Of a stretch of DNA of 64,000 bases, positions 48,833 through 61,100 are shown one piece after another. The notes under the pieces are model-generated. The model saw only the letters and a list, made by a program, of their open reading frames with translations, did no database searches and was not told the DNA's origin. A program made the position numbers and the translations under genes. Origin of the DNA: Sisyra terminalis (Eukaryota > Arthropoda > Insecta > Neuroptera > Sisyridae). Positions within the stretch are counted from its first letter, which is position 1; every line of letters begins with the position of its first letter. The stretch covers positions 5,456,001 through 5,520,000 of the forward strand of contig OY292278.1 of the NCBI GenBank assembly GCA_958496175.1. Direction: 5' to 3'.

Positions 48833-49599
48833 TTTTTCAATTGATATGATGTGTTCATCAGTTCCAAGTGGACGTTTGAAGAATAGATGCAGATCCCTCG
48901 GGAAGCATCAATCAAATTCCTCAAGGATATAATTTCTTCAGTTGGTATCTTCCGAGAAGAACACGAATGGATTTGCTATAACATTTAGTGGTGTGAATTG
49001 TGATTCAGTAAATCAGTTTTGTGAAGTGATAAAGTTGTTAAAGTGATCAATAAATAAAATATCGGAAAATTCAAACCATTTTTATAAACATAAGATTTTT
49101 AAAAGATTGTAACAATAAATTCTTTTATATAATTTATGTAAACAATTGTAAATTTGGAAAAGATACTGTAATTGTAATTGTATAGTTGTATTAATGTAAT
49201 TGTATAATTTTATAAATATAATTGTGTAATTCTATAAATGTAATTGTATATATTTTATTGATATTTAATATTAATAAATTTATGTTAATAGAATTCATTG
49301 TTTCAATTCTATTTTCCGCACCCATCCTCTTGAATTTTATATTTCAGAGCATTTTTTCCAGTTAGAATACATTGAAGAGTTAAGTTAATACAACATTTAG
49401 GTAGGTAAGGTACGTATATCGTTTTTCGATAGATTAGTTATCGAATAATACGGTGAAAGAAAATATCGAAAAACTTTTTTACTGCTATGGTTCAAATATG
49501 GTCGGGAAAATCTAATGATTTCGATCGAAAACAAATTTCAATTTTCCACAAATCTCATAAGAATTGTTTATATATGAGTTTTAACGTCATTTACATATA

Positions 49600-49687
49600 T
49601 CATCTGATAGCCGAGTCGCTAAGGTCGCCGCCGCCGCCGTCGCAACCAGTGGTCCCAGGTTCGCATCCCGATTGGTCCCGGATTTTT
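49600..49687 (+). ncRNA. tRNA-like RNA polymerase III unit (outer, left)
   Basis: Box A-like TAGCCGAGTCGC at 49608-49619 (one mismatch to TRGCNNAGYNGG), box B-like GGTTCGCATCC at 49658-49668 (one mismatch to GGTTCGANTCC), and a five-T terminator at 49683-49687. A (GCC)n run, GTCGCCGCCGCCGCCGTCGC, fills the anticodon-arm region. T and acceptor stems do not pair, so it is not a functional tRNA but may be a tRNA-derived promoter as in SINEs. Confidence 0.5.
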
Positions 49688-51461
49688 ATAATTTCTAATA
49701 ATTGATTTCTCTTCCTTACAGTTTATAATATATATAATTAACATTAATAATTAATTCCAGACATTGCGTCATCGAAAGATTCGATCGAACAGTTCCAACC
49801 TTTCGGGGTTGGAAATGATCGATCGATCGATGCATTATATTTTCTTTTTATTTTTGCTCATTGGTTTTATGACGTCACTCAATTTGGCGCGATTTTTTTT
49901 CGAAAAATGAGGGGGAGGACCTCGAATTTTCGAATTAAGCGAAATAGGATTTCGGGAATGATTTAGTTACGCTGCGGGAAGCCTAAAAATCATGTCCTTA
50001 AATTGAATTTTTCATTTTTTGGGGGAAATTTTTAGGGCAAAATCCGAAAAGATCTAAAAAATAGGCCAAATTTGACACTTTTTTCAACTTTAACGTCGTT
50101 TTGTGCGAAAACTATCGATCGTATGATATCGATAGTTAGCTTATTCGATAGCGCTTGAATTGCTCTATCGATGGTGTAAATATGGCCCCGGAAAAGCTTA
50201 AGGGGAAGAACTTTTTTTTCCAACTTCTTAGAAATTTCATTTCCTCGACCCGATGCACGTCGATTTTATAAAAAATTTTTTGGTCGAATTTTCCAATGAA
50301 ATTCACACTGTAGCTGCATTACGTTACGATAAAATCATATATGGATAAAAATCTCAACTTTTCGATGTCGTTAATGGTTTTTTCGATATTTAAAATTAAT
50401 CTATTTTGTGAGGTAATGCTATTTAAATATATATTTGTTTTGTTAGAAAAAGGATCAAGGACTTTAAAATGTCACAATTTTATTCCTCAAATTTTCCAAA
50501 CGTCACATGGAGAACCTATGGTTTAAATTTTTCCGGAAAATTTCAAGAAAATTCCAAGGTCAAATTTGTTCATCAGAACGATTTTCATGGAATTTTCCGG
50601 AAAAATTTTAACCATAGGTTCTCCATGTTAAGATCGGAAAAGATGTCTAATCACATTGCCTACTTTTAATGTCCTTGATCCTTTTTTCCTAAAAAAACAT
50701 AAATGTATTCAAACGGAGTTACGTCACAACATTTTATTCTTTAATATCGAAAATAACGATTAAGGAGTACGAAAAGTTGAGATTTTTTGGTATAGGGTTT
50801 TCATTCGTACCATTGTGTAGCTAAGGTGCGAATTTCATCGGAAAATTCAAATGAAAAATATTTGAATTTTTTTTTATAAAATCGACGTGCATCGGGTCGG
50901 CGAAATGAAATTTCTGGAAAGTTGAAAAAAAAAGTTTTTTCCCTTAAGCTTTTCCGGGACCAAAATTACACCATCGATAGAGTAATTCAAGCGCTATCGA
51001 ATAAGATAACTATCGATAACCTACGATCGTTAGTTTTCGCTCAAAGTGACGTTAAAGTTGAAAAAAGTGCAAAAAAGTGTCGATTTTGGCCTATTTTTCA
51101 GATTTTCTCGGATCTGGCCCGAAAAATTTTCTCCAAAAAAATGAAAAACTCAAAAAAAGGATATGATTTTTAGGCTTCCCGCATCAACCTTATGCCATAC
51201 ACCAAATCCTATTTTACTAAAATCGAAAATTCGATATCCTCCCCCTCAATTTTTCGGGAATGACGTCATTTGATGACGTCATATATGCGGGACCAAAAAA
51301 AAAAATTGTAACTCATCGATCGATCGATCTATTTCCAGCCCCGAAAGACTGGAACTTCTCGATCGAATATTTCGTCCTTACAAACTCTGGAAACAAGGAT
51401 TAATGTTATTACATGATATTATATGCTGTAAGGAATAATTATTAATTATAATATTTGAAAT

Positions 51462-51545
51462 AAAACCTGGGTCCTGGTCCATCCGGGAATCGAACTCATG
51501 ATCTTCCGCTTGAGAGGCGCCGCTCATATCCACTTGGCCACGTGA
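51462..51545 (-). ncRNA. tRNA-like RNA polymerase III unit (inner, left)
   Basis: On the minus strand box A TGGCCAAGTGGA (51529-51540) fits the consensus, as does box B GAGTTCGATTCCC (51485-51497). The region between, with CTCTCAAGCGGAAG, recalls tRNA-Leu/Ser-derived SINE heads. The terminator is weak (TTTTATTT). The T stem is unpaired. Confidence 0.55.
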
Positions 51546-52359
51546 GTTATATGTATTGTTCGCTTAAACTCATATTTAAACAATTCTTAATCAATCGGGA
51601 CTTTGAAAATTTTTTCGATCGAAATAATTGTAAGAACCGAATAACAATCTCTCAAAAGTTGCTTGAATTTAAATTGGTAAAGATGTATTAATATTTTAAT
51701 GTTCTTCTACATTATTTTATTTTCTCAAAGCATTGATTAATCCAAATACTAATTATTTATAATTAATTATTTGAGTTTAAAAGACTTACAACTTAGTATT
51801 ATACGACGCCGAAATGCGTTTAGAATTTTATTGGAAGCTTTGGGTTCATGACATATTACTATAGATGGCAATGAAATCTTGAAGTGAAATTTATGTTTTG
51901 GTCGCCATCTATGATACTATATCTTAACTGTAAAAACTAACTGCGATTTTAACCAACCTAAGTTTACTGCGCCACCTGCCCGTAATAATACGTACTATTA
52001 GAAATTTAAGTGAAAAACAAATTTAAGATTTTACTGCCATCTATAGTAATGTGAGGTGAAGTCAAAGCTTCCATTGAAATTCTTCACGCATTTCGGCGTC
52101 GTATAATTCTATGAAATACTAAGTCTTTCAAACTCACATAATTAATTATAAATAATTAGTATTTGGATTAAGCAATACTTTGACAAAATAAAACAATGTC
52201 GAAGAACATTAAAACATTAAGACATCTTTCCCAATTTAATTATAAAGCAATTTTTTATCGAATATTATTTGGAACTTAAAATTATTTACATCAAAAAAAT
52301 TTTCAAATTCCCAATTGATTAAGAATTGTTTAAATATGAGTTTAAGCGAACAATACATA

Positions 52360-52451
52360 TAACTCACGTGGCCAAGTGGATATGAGCGGCGCCTCTCAAG
52401 CGGAAGATCATGAGTTCGATTCCCGGATGGACCAGGACCCAGGTTTTTTTT
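52360..52451 (+). ncRNA. tRNA-like RNA polymerase III unit (inner, right)
   Basis: Box A TGGCCAAGTGGA at 52369-52380, box B GAGTTCGATTCCC at 52412-52424, and an uninterrupted eight-T run at 52444-52451: the best of the four units. It would give a transcript of about 90 nt pointing away from the centre of the giant palindrome and into the right foldback element. Not a foldable tRNA. Confidence 0.55.
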
Positions 52452-54148
52452 CAAATATTATAATTAATAATTATTCCTTACAGCATATAATATCATGTAA
52501 TAACATTAATCCTTGTTTCCAGAGTTTGTAAGGACGAAATATTCGATCGAGAAGTTCCATCGTCATTCCACGTCATTCCCGAAAAATTGAGGGGGAGGAT
52601 ATCGAATTTTCGATTTTAGTAAAATAGGATTTGGTGTATGGCATAAGGTTGATGCGGGAAGCCTAAAAATCATATCCTTTTTTTGAGTTTTTCATTTTTT
52701 TGGAGAAAATTTTTCGGGCCAGATCCGAGAAAATCTGAAAAATAGGCCAAAATCGACACTTTTTTGCACTTTTTTCAACTTTAACGTCACTTTGAGCGAA
52801 AACTAACGATCGTAGGTTATCGATAGTTATCTTATTCGATAGCGCTTGAATTACTCTATCGATGGTGTAATTTTGGTCCCGGAAAAGCTTAAGGGAAAAA
52901 ACTTTTTTTTTCAACTTTCCAGAAATTTCATTTCGCCGACCCGATGCACGTCGATTTTATAAAAAAAAATTCAAATATTTTTCATTTGAATTTTCCGATG
53001 AAATTCGCACCTTAGCTACACAATGGTACGAATGAAAACCCTATACCAAAAAATCTCAACTTTTCGTACTCCTTAATCGTTATTTTCGATATTAAAGAAT
53101 AAAATGTTGTGACGTAACTCCGTTTGAATACATTTATGTTTTTTTAGGAAAAAAGGATCAAGGACATTAAAAGTAGGCAATGTGATTAGACATCTTTTCC
53201 GATCTTAACATGGAGAACCTATGGTTAAAATTTTTCCGGAAAATTCCATGAAAATCGTTCTGATGAACAAATTTGACCTTGGAATTTTCTTGAAATTTTC
53301 CGGAAAAATTTAAACCATAGGTTCTCCATGTGACGTTTGGAAAATTTGAGGAATAAAATTGTGACATTTTAAAGTCCTTGATCCTTTTTCTAACAAAACA
53401 AATATATATTTAAATAGCATTACCTCACAAAATAGATTAATTTTAAATATCGAAAAAACCATTAACGACATCGAAAAGTTGAGATTTTTATCCATATATG
53501 ATTTTATCGTAACGTAATGCAGCTACAGTGTGAATTTCATTGGAAAATTCGACCAAAAAATTTTTTATAAAATCGACGTGCATCGGGTCGAGGAAATGAA
53601 ATTTCTAAGAAGTTGGAAAAAAAAGTTCTTCCCCTTAAGCTTTTCCGGGGCCATATTTACACCATCGATAGAGCAATTCAAGCGCTATCGAATAAGCTAA
53701 CTATCGATATCATACGATCGATAGTTTTCGCACAAAACGACGTTAAAGTTGAAAAAAGTGTCAAATTTGGCCTATTTTTTAGATCTTTTCGGATTTTGCC
53801 CTAAAAATTTCCCCCAAAAAATGAAAAATTCAATTTAAGGACATGATTTTTAGGCTTCCCGCAGCGTAACTAAATCATTCCCGAAATCCTATTTCGCTTA
53901 ATTCGAAAATTCGAGGTCCTCCCCCTCATTTTTCGAAAAAAAATCGCGCCAAATTGAGTGACGTCATAAAACCAATGAGCAAAAATAAAAAGAAAATATA
54001 ATGCATCGATCGATCGATCATTTCCAACCCCGAAAGGTTGGAACTGTTCGATCGAATCTTTCGATGACGCAATGTCTGGAATTAATTATTAATGTTAATT
54101 ATATATATTATAAACTGTAAGGAAGAGAAATCAATTATTAGAAATTAT

Positions 54149-54236
54149 AAAAATCCGGGACCAATCGGGATGCGAACCTGGGACCACTGGTTGCGACGGC
54201 GGCGGCGGCGACCTTAGCGACTCGGCTATCAGATGA
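54149..54236 (-). ncRNA. tRNA-like RNA polymerase III unit (outer, right)
   Basis: Exact mirror copy of the unit at 49600-49687, on the minus strand, with the same A-like and B-like boxes, GCC run and five-T terminator. Confidence 0.5.
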
Positions 54237-55398
54237 TATATGTAAATGACGTTAAAACTCATATATAAACAATTCTTATGAGATTTGTGGAAAATTGAAA
54301 TTTGTTTTCGATCGAAATCATTAGATTTTCCCGACCATATTTGAACCATAGCAGTAAAAAAGTTTTTCGATATTTTCTTTCACCGTATTATTCGATAACT
54401 AATCTATCGAAAAACGATATACGTACCTTACCTACCTAAATGTTGTATTAACTTAACTCTTCAATGTATTCTAACTGGAAAAAATGCTCTGAAATATAAA
54501 ATTCAAGAGGATGGGTGCGGAAAATAGAATTGAAACAATGAATTCTATTAACATAAATTTATTAATATTAAATATCAATAAAATATATACAATTACATTT
54601 ATAGAATTACACAATTATATTTATAAAATTATACAATTACATTAATACAACTATACAATTACAATTACAGTATCTTTTCCAAATTTACAATTGTTTACAT
54701 AAATTATATAAAAGAATTTATTGTTACAATCTTTTAAAAATCTTATGTTTATAAAAATGGTTTGAATTTTCCGATATTTTATTTATTGATCACTTTAACA
54801 ACTTTATCACTTCACAAAACTGATTTACTGAATCACAATTCACACCACTAAATGTTATAGCAAATCCATTCGTGTTCTTCTCGGAAGATACCAACTGAAG
54901 AAATTATATCCTTGAGGAATTTGATTGATGCTTCCCGAGGGATCTGCATCTATTCTTCAAACGTCCACTTGGAACTGATGAACACATCATATCAATTGAA
55001 AAATTATAAGTTTTCTTCCGACAGCTTCTTCTGTAGCGAAAAATTCAATTAGAACAATATTTACAAGTTTCAATAACACTACCACTTACTAAACATTTGT
55101 CTCCAAAGAAGGAAAGCACTTCCTTCAACCCGAACAAAACAGCATTGATCCTTAATTTCCAGTGACGTTGATTCTATTAAAAACAATAATAAAAATTTAC
55201 ACAAAAATTCATATGTTCAATTTAAATCATGTTGAAAAATTCGAATATTAAGCCGCAACACCAATTCAGCCATGTATGAAGGGTTGCCTAACTGCAACAT
55301 TTTGTAAAATAACAGATAATTGCAAAGATGGCATTTCATGATAAGAATTATTATAATCGACCATTTGATTAATAAAACCCTTAAACCAATTGTCTAGA

Positions 55399-56972
55399 GA
55401 AAAAAATTTAGTCCTGTGTGCAAAAGGACACCCGCAATATCGTTTCAAAGTTTCAAAAAGGACTATTTTCAAGTTCATAAAAAGGATATAAGGGATGGAT
55501 TCTTTCGCTAAAATTATGCAGAATATTTAAGACTGAATCATGCTTAACCGAATTGCATGAATAAAATTCGAATTAAACGGCTTGATCCTTGGGAAATTAA
55601 AACGGAAAATTAAGGATGTTAAAACCCATGCACCAAATTTGCCCTTAAAATTGGTCGTTTTTGAGGGGTGTGATTTCCTTATAAGGATATATTGTGTCAA
55701 CAAATTATCAAACAATGCTCTAACGTGAGAAGAAATGTGAAAAAAATTTTGTCCTGTGTGCAAAAGGACACCCGTAATATCGTTTCAAAGTTTCAAAAAG
55801 GACTATTTTCAAGTTCATAAAAAGGATATAAGGGATGGATTCTTTCGCTAAAATTAAGCAGAATATTTAAGACTGAATCATGCTTAACCGAATTGCATGA
55901 ATAAAATTCGAATTAAACGGCTAGATCCTAGGGAAATTAAAACGGAAAGATAAGGATGTAGAAATACATGCACCAAATTTGCCCTTCAAATTGGTCGTTT
56001 TTGTGGGGGGCGATTTCCTTATAAGGATATATTGTGTCAACGGATTATCAAACAATGCTCTAACGTGAGAAGAAATGTGAAAAAAAATTTGTCCTGTGTG
56101 CAAAAGGACAACCGCAATATCGTTTCAAAGTTTCAAAAAGGACTATTTTCAAGTGCATAAAAAGGATATAAGGGATGGATTCTTTCGCTAAAATTTAGCA
56201 GAAAATTTAAGACTGAATCATGCTTAACCGAATTGCATGAACAAAATTCGAATTAAACGGCAAGATCCTTGGGAAATTAAAACGGAATGTTAAGGATGTA
56301 GAAACACATGCACCAAATTTGCCCTTAAAATTGGTCGTTTTTGAGGGGTGTGATTTCCTTATAAGGATATATTGTGTCAACGGATTATCAAACAATGCTC
56401 TAACGTGAGAAGAAATGTGAAAAAAATTTTGTCCTGTATGCAAAAGGACACCCGCAATATCGTTTCAAAGTTTCAAAAAGGACTATTTTCAAGTTCATAA
56501 AAAGGATATAAGGGATGGGTTCTTTCGCTAAAATTAAGCAGAATATTTAAGACTGAATCATGCTTAACCGAATTGCATGAATAAAATTCGAATTAAACGG
56601 CTAGATCCTTGGGAAATTAAAACGGAAAGATAAGGATGTTAAAACCCATGCACCAAATTTGCCCTTAAAATTGGTCGTTTTTGAGGGGTGTGATTTCCTT
56701 ATAAGGATATATTGTGTCAACGGATTATCAAACAATGCTCTAACGTGAGAAGAAATGTGAAAAAAATTTTGTCCTGTGTGCAAAAGGACACCCGCAATAT
56801 CGTTTCAAAGTTTCAAAAAGGACTATTTTCAAGTTCATAAAAAGGATATAAGGGATGGATTCTTTCGCTAAAATTAAGCAGAATATTTAAGACTGAATCA
56901 TGCTTAACCGGATTGCATGAATAAAATTCGAATTAAACGGCTAGATCCTTGGGAAATTAAAACGGAAAGTTA
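55399..56972 (-). repeat. Inverted satellite tail, 340 bp monomers, about 4.6 copies
   Basis: The same 340-bp monomer as the large array but in reverse orientation, in step at 340-bp spacing. The first two monomers belong to the mirrored arm. Those beyond 56110 carry private changes (TTGTCC for GTGTCC, AAATTTTCTGCTAAAT, CCGGATTGCATG). The array stops mid-monomer at about 56972, after AACGGAAAGTTAA. Confidence 0.95.
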
Positions 56973-58129
56973 ATTAAAACTGTCAGTAACAGTTAGGTTA
57001 TTTCAATGCATATACGTCACTATGGTTGCCTACACATCATCATTTTTTTAACTTTTGCTTTATAATTATTAAAGTATGACATGCCCATTGAAATGATATA
57101 ATCCAATGAGTTTAGTTTAAGATAAATGTCATCATTTCCTTATATCCAATTTTATTCCAGACTATATTGAAAATTTTACTTTCCAAAATCAATTTCATGT
57201 TAATTCAAAATGGTTAAAAATCGACGGAAAAATTCATTTTACTTAATAGCATACCACGGTATTTAATATTTCATTGAAAATATATTCAAAGATGATAAGA
57301 ATAAGTAAAAAGAACAATGCAAAAAATTGTGTTATTTTAACTAATTGAGAAGATCCTGTAAAAGAACTATTATAACATTGTATTATGCTATCATTATTAT
57401 CATATTTGGAAAACTTAATCATTAACTGCTTTGGTATGGGTAGTTTGAAGTTCAAAGGAATACTAGAAAAAAAAATTTACAAAAGGAAAAAAACAATTAT
57501 TTGCTAGCTTTGTTGAATATGATTTATTCCAACATTAAATAAGTTCTAATCCTATTGCTATAGCGAAAAATATTTCTTTAAATTTAATTTTTTCAAACTA
57601 CTTACCCCAAATATTTCTCAATTTCCTATGACAGTAATTTTGGTAAATAATAATTTTTAACAGCTTATCAAATAATTTTTGTAGAAATTATTATAATTTT
57701 ATAACATATATTTTTTAACTAAAATTGATATTATGTTAAATTCGCAAGAACGCAAGGAGAGTACTTGTGGCGCCACACACAATCCCGATAGGCCAGAAAA
57801 CGAACTATTACCTACCCTTACCTTTCACTCAGTATGCTTCGAAATTTCAAAGGGTGAACTGCGGTCCATTAAAATTCTAAAATTCAAAAAATCAGGCCTG
57901 ATTGTTGTAACTGTTAACTAATTTAATAATCGTGAAAAGTGATTTAAATGAAAATGTGTTAAATAAAGTGATAATTGGATTACTCTGGCATCGGTTTATA
58001 ATATTCCACATGTTGGGGTAAGCGAAAATTTTCAATGATTTTCATTATGAAACCATCGCTAAAAATTTCAAAAGAACTATCCATTTTTTTCATTGATCAA
58101 AAAATAATTTATTTCTTTTCTATTTTTAA
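56973..58129. other. AT-rich spacer between the two satellite arrays
   Basis: A short non-repetitive stretch. It contains the doubtful minus-strand exon at 57243-57468 and, on the plus strand, a more GC-rich segment 57733-57921 with a 62-codon open frame of no recognisable content (starts MLNSQERKE). A GGGGTAAGC donor-like site lies near 58017. The plus-strand segment could be a 5' exon of a gene to the right, but this is speculative. Confidence 0.4.
57243..57468 (-). CDS. Possible terminal exon of an unidentified membrane protein
   Basis: After a TTTTTTTTTCTAG acceptor-like tract the minus strand has an open frame of about 75 codons ending in a stop at 57243. It contains NFKLPIPKQLMIKF, a short polar stretch with two NxS/T sites, and one strong hydrophobic helix (ITQFFALFFLLILIIF). 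This looks more protein-like than its AT-rich surroundings. I do not recognise the family. An upstream exon cannot be placed with confidence; a GTAAGT donor near 57603 on the minus strand would leave only a tiny exon after a TGTCATAG acceptor. Confidence 0.25.
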
Positions 58130-61100
58130 ATGTTTTTTTTATAGCAATTTGATACATTTGAATAGTCATAGATGACAAAGACCCCAAATTGTTTCAATAT
58201 TTCTTTTTCTTTTTAATTTAATTCCCTCTTTGATTTTCCAACAATATTTTGATGCTAAAAGGAAAAATATTTCTGAGTCCTTAGGCTGATAAGTGTGTTG
58301 TTTTTCTTTCATTTTCATTTTCTCATTGTTGAAACAATAATTGGGTGAAATGTCTAATTGACTATTCTATGTTCAAATTGCTATTTTATTTTTCATTTTA
58401 AAGTCAAATTATAATAAATTTTCTCTTGATTATTAATTTTTGGTCATTCAATTTTCAAAGTTTGACATTTTCTTTGTATTTTTACATTTGATAATTCTAT
58501 TGTTTTTTTTTTTTATAGCAATTTGACACATTTGAATAGTCATAGATGACAAAGACCCCAAATTGTTTCAATATTTCTTTTTCTTTTTCGTTTAATTCCC
58601 TCTTTGTTTTCCCAACAATCTTTTGATGCTAAAAGGAAAAATATTTCTGAGTCCTTAGGCTGATAAGTTTGTTGTTTTTCTTTCATTTTCATTTTCTCAT
58701 TGTTGAAACAATTATTGGGTGAAATGTCTAATTGACTATTCTATGTTCAAATTGCTATTTTTTTTCTTTTTTAAAGTCAAATTATAATTAATTTTTAGTC
58801 ATTTAGTTTTCAAAGTTTGAAATTTTCTTTGTATTTTTACATTTGATAATTCTATTGTTTTTTTTTTTTATAGCAATTTGATACATTTGAATAGTCATAG
58901 ATGACAAAGACCCCAAATTGTTTCAATATTTCTTTTTCTTTTTCGTTTAATTCCCTCTTTGTTTTCCCAACAATCTTTTGATGCTAAAAGGAAAAATATT
59001 TCTGAGTCCTTAGGCTGATAAGTTTGTTGTTTTTCTTTCATTTTCATTTTCTCATTGTTGAAACAATTATTGGGTGAAATGTCTAATTGACTATTCTATG
59101 TTCAAATTGCTATTTTATTTTTCATTTAAAAGTCAAATTTTAATTAATTTTCTCTTGATTATTAATTTTTGGTCATTTAGTTTTCAAAGTTTGAAATTTT
59201 CTTTGTATTTTTACATTTGATAATTCTATTGTTTTTTTTTTTATAGCAATTTGACACATTTGAATAGTCATAGATGACAAAGACCCCAAATTGTTTCAAT
59301 ATTTCTTTTTCTTTTTCGTTTAATTCCCTCTTTGTTTTCCCAACAATCTTTTGATGCTAAAAGGAAAAATATTTCTGAGTCCTTAGGCTGATAATTTTGT
59401 TGTTTTTCTTTCATTTTCATTTTCTCATTGTTGAAACAATTATTGGGTGAAATGTCTAATTGACTATTCTATGTTCAAATTGCTATTTTATTTTTCATTT
59501 AAAAGTCAAATTTTAATTAATTTTCTCTTGATTATTAATTTTTGGTCATTTAGTTTTCAAAGTTTGAAATTTTCTTTGTATTTTTACATTTGATAATTCT
59601 ATTGTTTTTTTTTTATAGCAATTTGACACATTTGAATAGTCATAGATGACAAAGACCCCAAATTGTTTCAATATTTCTTTTTCTTTTTCGTTTAATTCCC
59701 TCTTTGTTTTCCCAACAATCTTTTGATGCTAAAAGGAAAAATATTTCTGAGTCCTTAGGCTGATAAGTTTGTTGTTTTTCTTTCATTTTCATTTTCTCAT
59801 TGTTGAAACAATTATTGGGTGAAATGTCTAATTGACTATTCTATGTTCAAATTGCTATTTTATTTTTCATTTAAAAAGTCAAATTTTAATTAATTTTCTC
59901 TTGATTATTAATTTTTGGTCATTTAGTTTTCAAAGTTTGAAATTTTCTTTGTATTTTTACATTTGATAATTCTATTGTTTTTTTTTTTATAGCAATTTGA
60001 CACATTTGAATAGTCATAGATGACAAAGACCCCAAATTGTTTCAATATTTCTTTTTCTTTTTCGTTTAATTCCCTCTTTGTTTTCCCAACAATCTTTTGA
60101 TGCTAAAAGGAAAAATATTTCTGAGTCCTTAGGCTGATAAGTTTGTTGTTTTTCTTTCATTTTCATTTTCTCATTGTTGAAACAATTATTGGGTGAAATG
60201 TCTAATTGACTATTCTATGTTCAAATTGCTATTTTTTTTCTTTTTTAAAGTCAAATTATAATTAATTTTTAGTCATTTAGTTTTCAAAGTTTGAAATTTT
60301 CTTTGTATTTTTACATTTGATAATTCTATTGTTTTTTTTTTTTATAGCAATTTGATACATTTGAATAGTCATAGATGACAAAGACCCCAAATTGTTTCAA
60401 TATTTCTTTTTCTTTTTCGTTTAATTCCCTCTTTGTTTTCCCAACAATCTTTTGATGCTAAAAGGAAAAATATTTCTGAGTCCTTAGGCTGATAAGTTTG
60501 TTGTTTTTCTTTCATTTTCATTTTCTCATTGTTGAAACAATTATTGGGTGAAATGTCTAATTGACTATTCTATGTTCAAATTGCTATTTTATTTTTCATT
60601 TAAAAGTCAAATTTTAATTAATTTTCTCTTGATTATTAATTTTTGGTCATTTAGTTTTCAAAGTTTGAAATTTTCTTTGTATTTTTACATTTGATAATTC
60701 TATTGTTTTTTTTTTTATAGCAATTTGACACATTTGAATAGTCATAGATGACAAAGACCCCAAATTGTTTCAATATTTCTTTTTCTTTTTCGTTTAATTC
60801 CCTCTTTGTTTTCCCAACAATCTTTTGATGCTAAAAGGAAAAATATTTCTGAGTCCTTAGGCTGATAATTTTGTTGTTTTTCTTTCATTTTCATTTTCTC
60901 ATTGTTGAAACAATTATTGGGTGAAATGTCTAATTGACTATTCTATGTTCAAATTGCTATTTTATTTTTCATTTAAAAGTCAAATTTTAATTAATTTTCT
61001 CTTGATTATTAATTTTTGGTCATTTAGTTTTCAAAGTTTGAAATTTTCTTTGTATTTTTACATTTGATAATTCTATTGTTTTTTTTTTATAGCAATTTGA

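Larger units (their letters stand above)
49440..51790. mobile_element. Foldback element with tRNA-like ends, left arm, centre near 50572
   Basis: Within the left arm of the giant inverted duplication, 49440-50572 and 50573-51790 are imperfect inverted copies of one another. Paired landmarks: the GGAACTGTTCG/TTCCAACC block near 49790 with GGAACTTCTCGATCG near 51350; the GATCGATCGATCGAT runs near 49820 and 51318; TATCGATA at 50127 and 51011; the CTTAAGCTTTTCCGG phrase near 50190 and 50945; CCTATGGTT..TTCCGGAAAA meeting at the centre. The ends carry the tRNA-like units listed separately, both oriented inward. Open frames inside are mirror-derived and have no recognisable protein content. I know no family with this layout. 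Confidence 0.7.
52055..54396. mobile_element. Foldback element with tRNA-like ends, right arm (inverted copy), centre near 53264
   Basis: Mirror image of the left-arm element. It lacks about 110 bp near 52575 that the left copy has (including one GATCGATCGATC run and a GACGTCAT pair). Its inner tRNA-like unit at 52360-52451 keeps an eight-T terminator, whereas the left equivalent has TTTTATTT. All other compared positions in the outer part are the same. Confidence 0.7.
47726..56110. repeat. Giant inverted duplication, centre near 51918
   Basis: Landmarks at x on the plus strand recur on the minus strand at 103836-x: the satellite to unique junction (48437 and 55399), tRNA-like blocks, and TATCGATA sites. 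The outer arms (about 47726-51255 and 52580-56110) look identical wherever I compared them. The right arm lacks about 110 bp present at 51255-51365 on the left. From 51365 to about 51580 the arms again match almost perfectly. The innermost ~200 bp each side align but are clearly diverged, and the central ~275 bp (51780-52055) is only weakly symmetric. Just outside 47726 and 56110 the two sides differ, as different satellite monomers. Confidence 0.92.

Noticed and set aside
50032..53804. Mirror-image open frames (starting MEKKVLPLKL and MKKKVFSLKL) as genes of the foldback element
   Set aside because: They lie in the low-complexity inverted portion, are at most 83 codons, have no known motif, and their similarity to each other follows from the nucleotide inverted repeat.
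49600..54236. Calling the four tRNA-like units genuine tRNA genes
   Set aside because: A and B boxes fit, but T stems and acceptor stems do not pair and the anticodon arm is only partly formed, so they are tRNA-derived at most.
57733..57921. 62-codon plus-strand open frame as a protein gene
   Set aside because: No recognisable domain; more likely part of a non-coding or 5' UTR-like segment. Mentioned only under the spacer.
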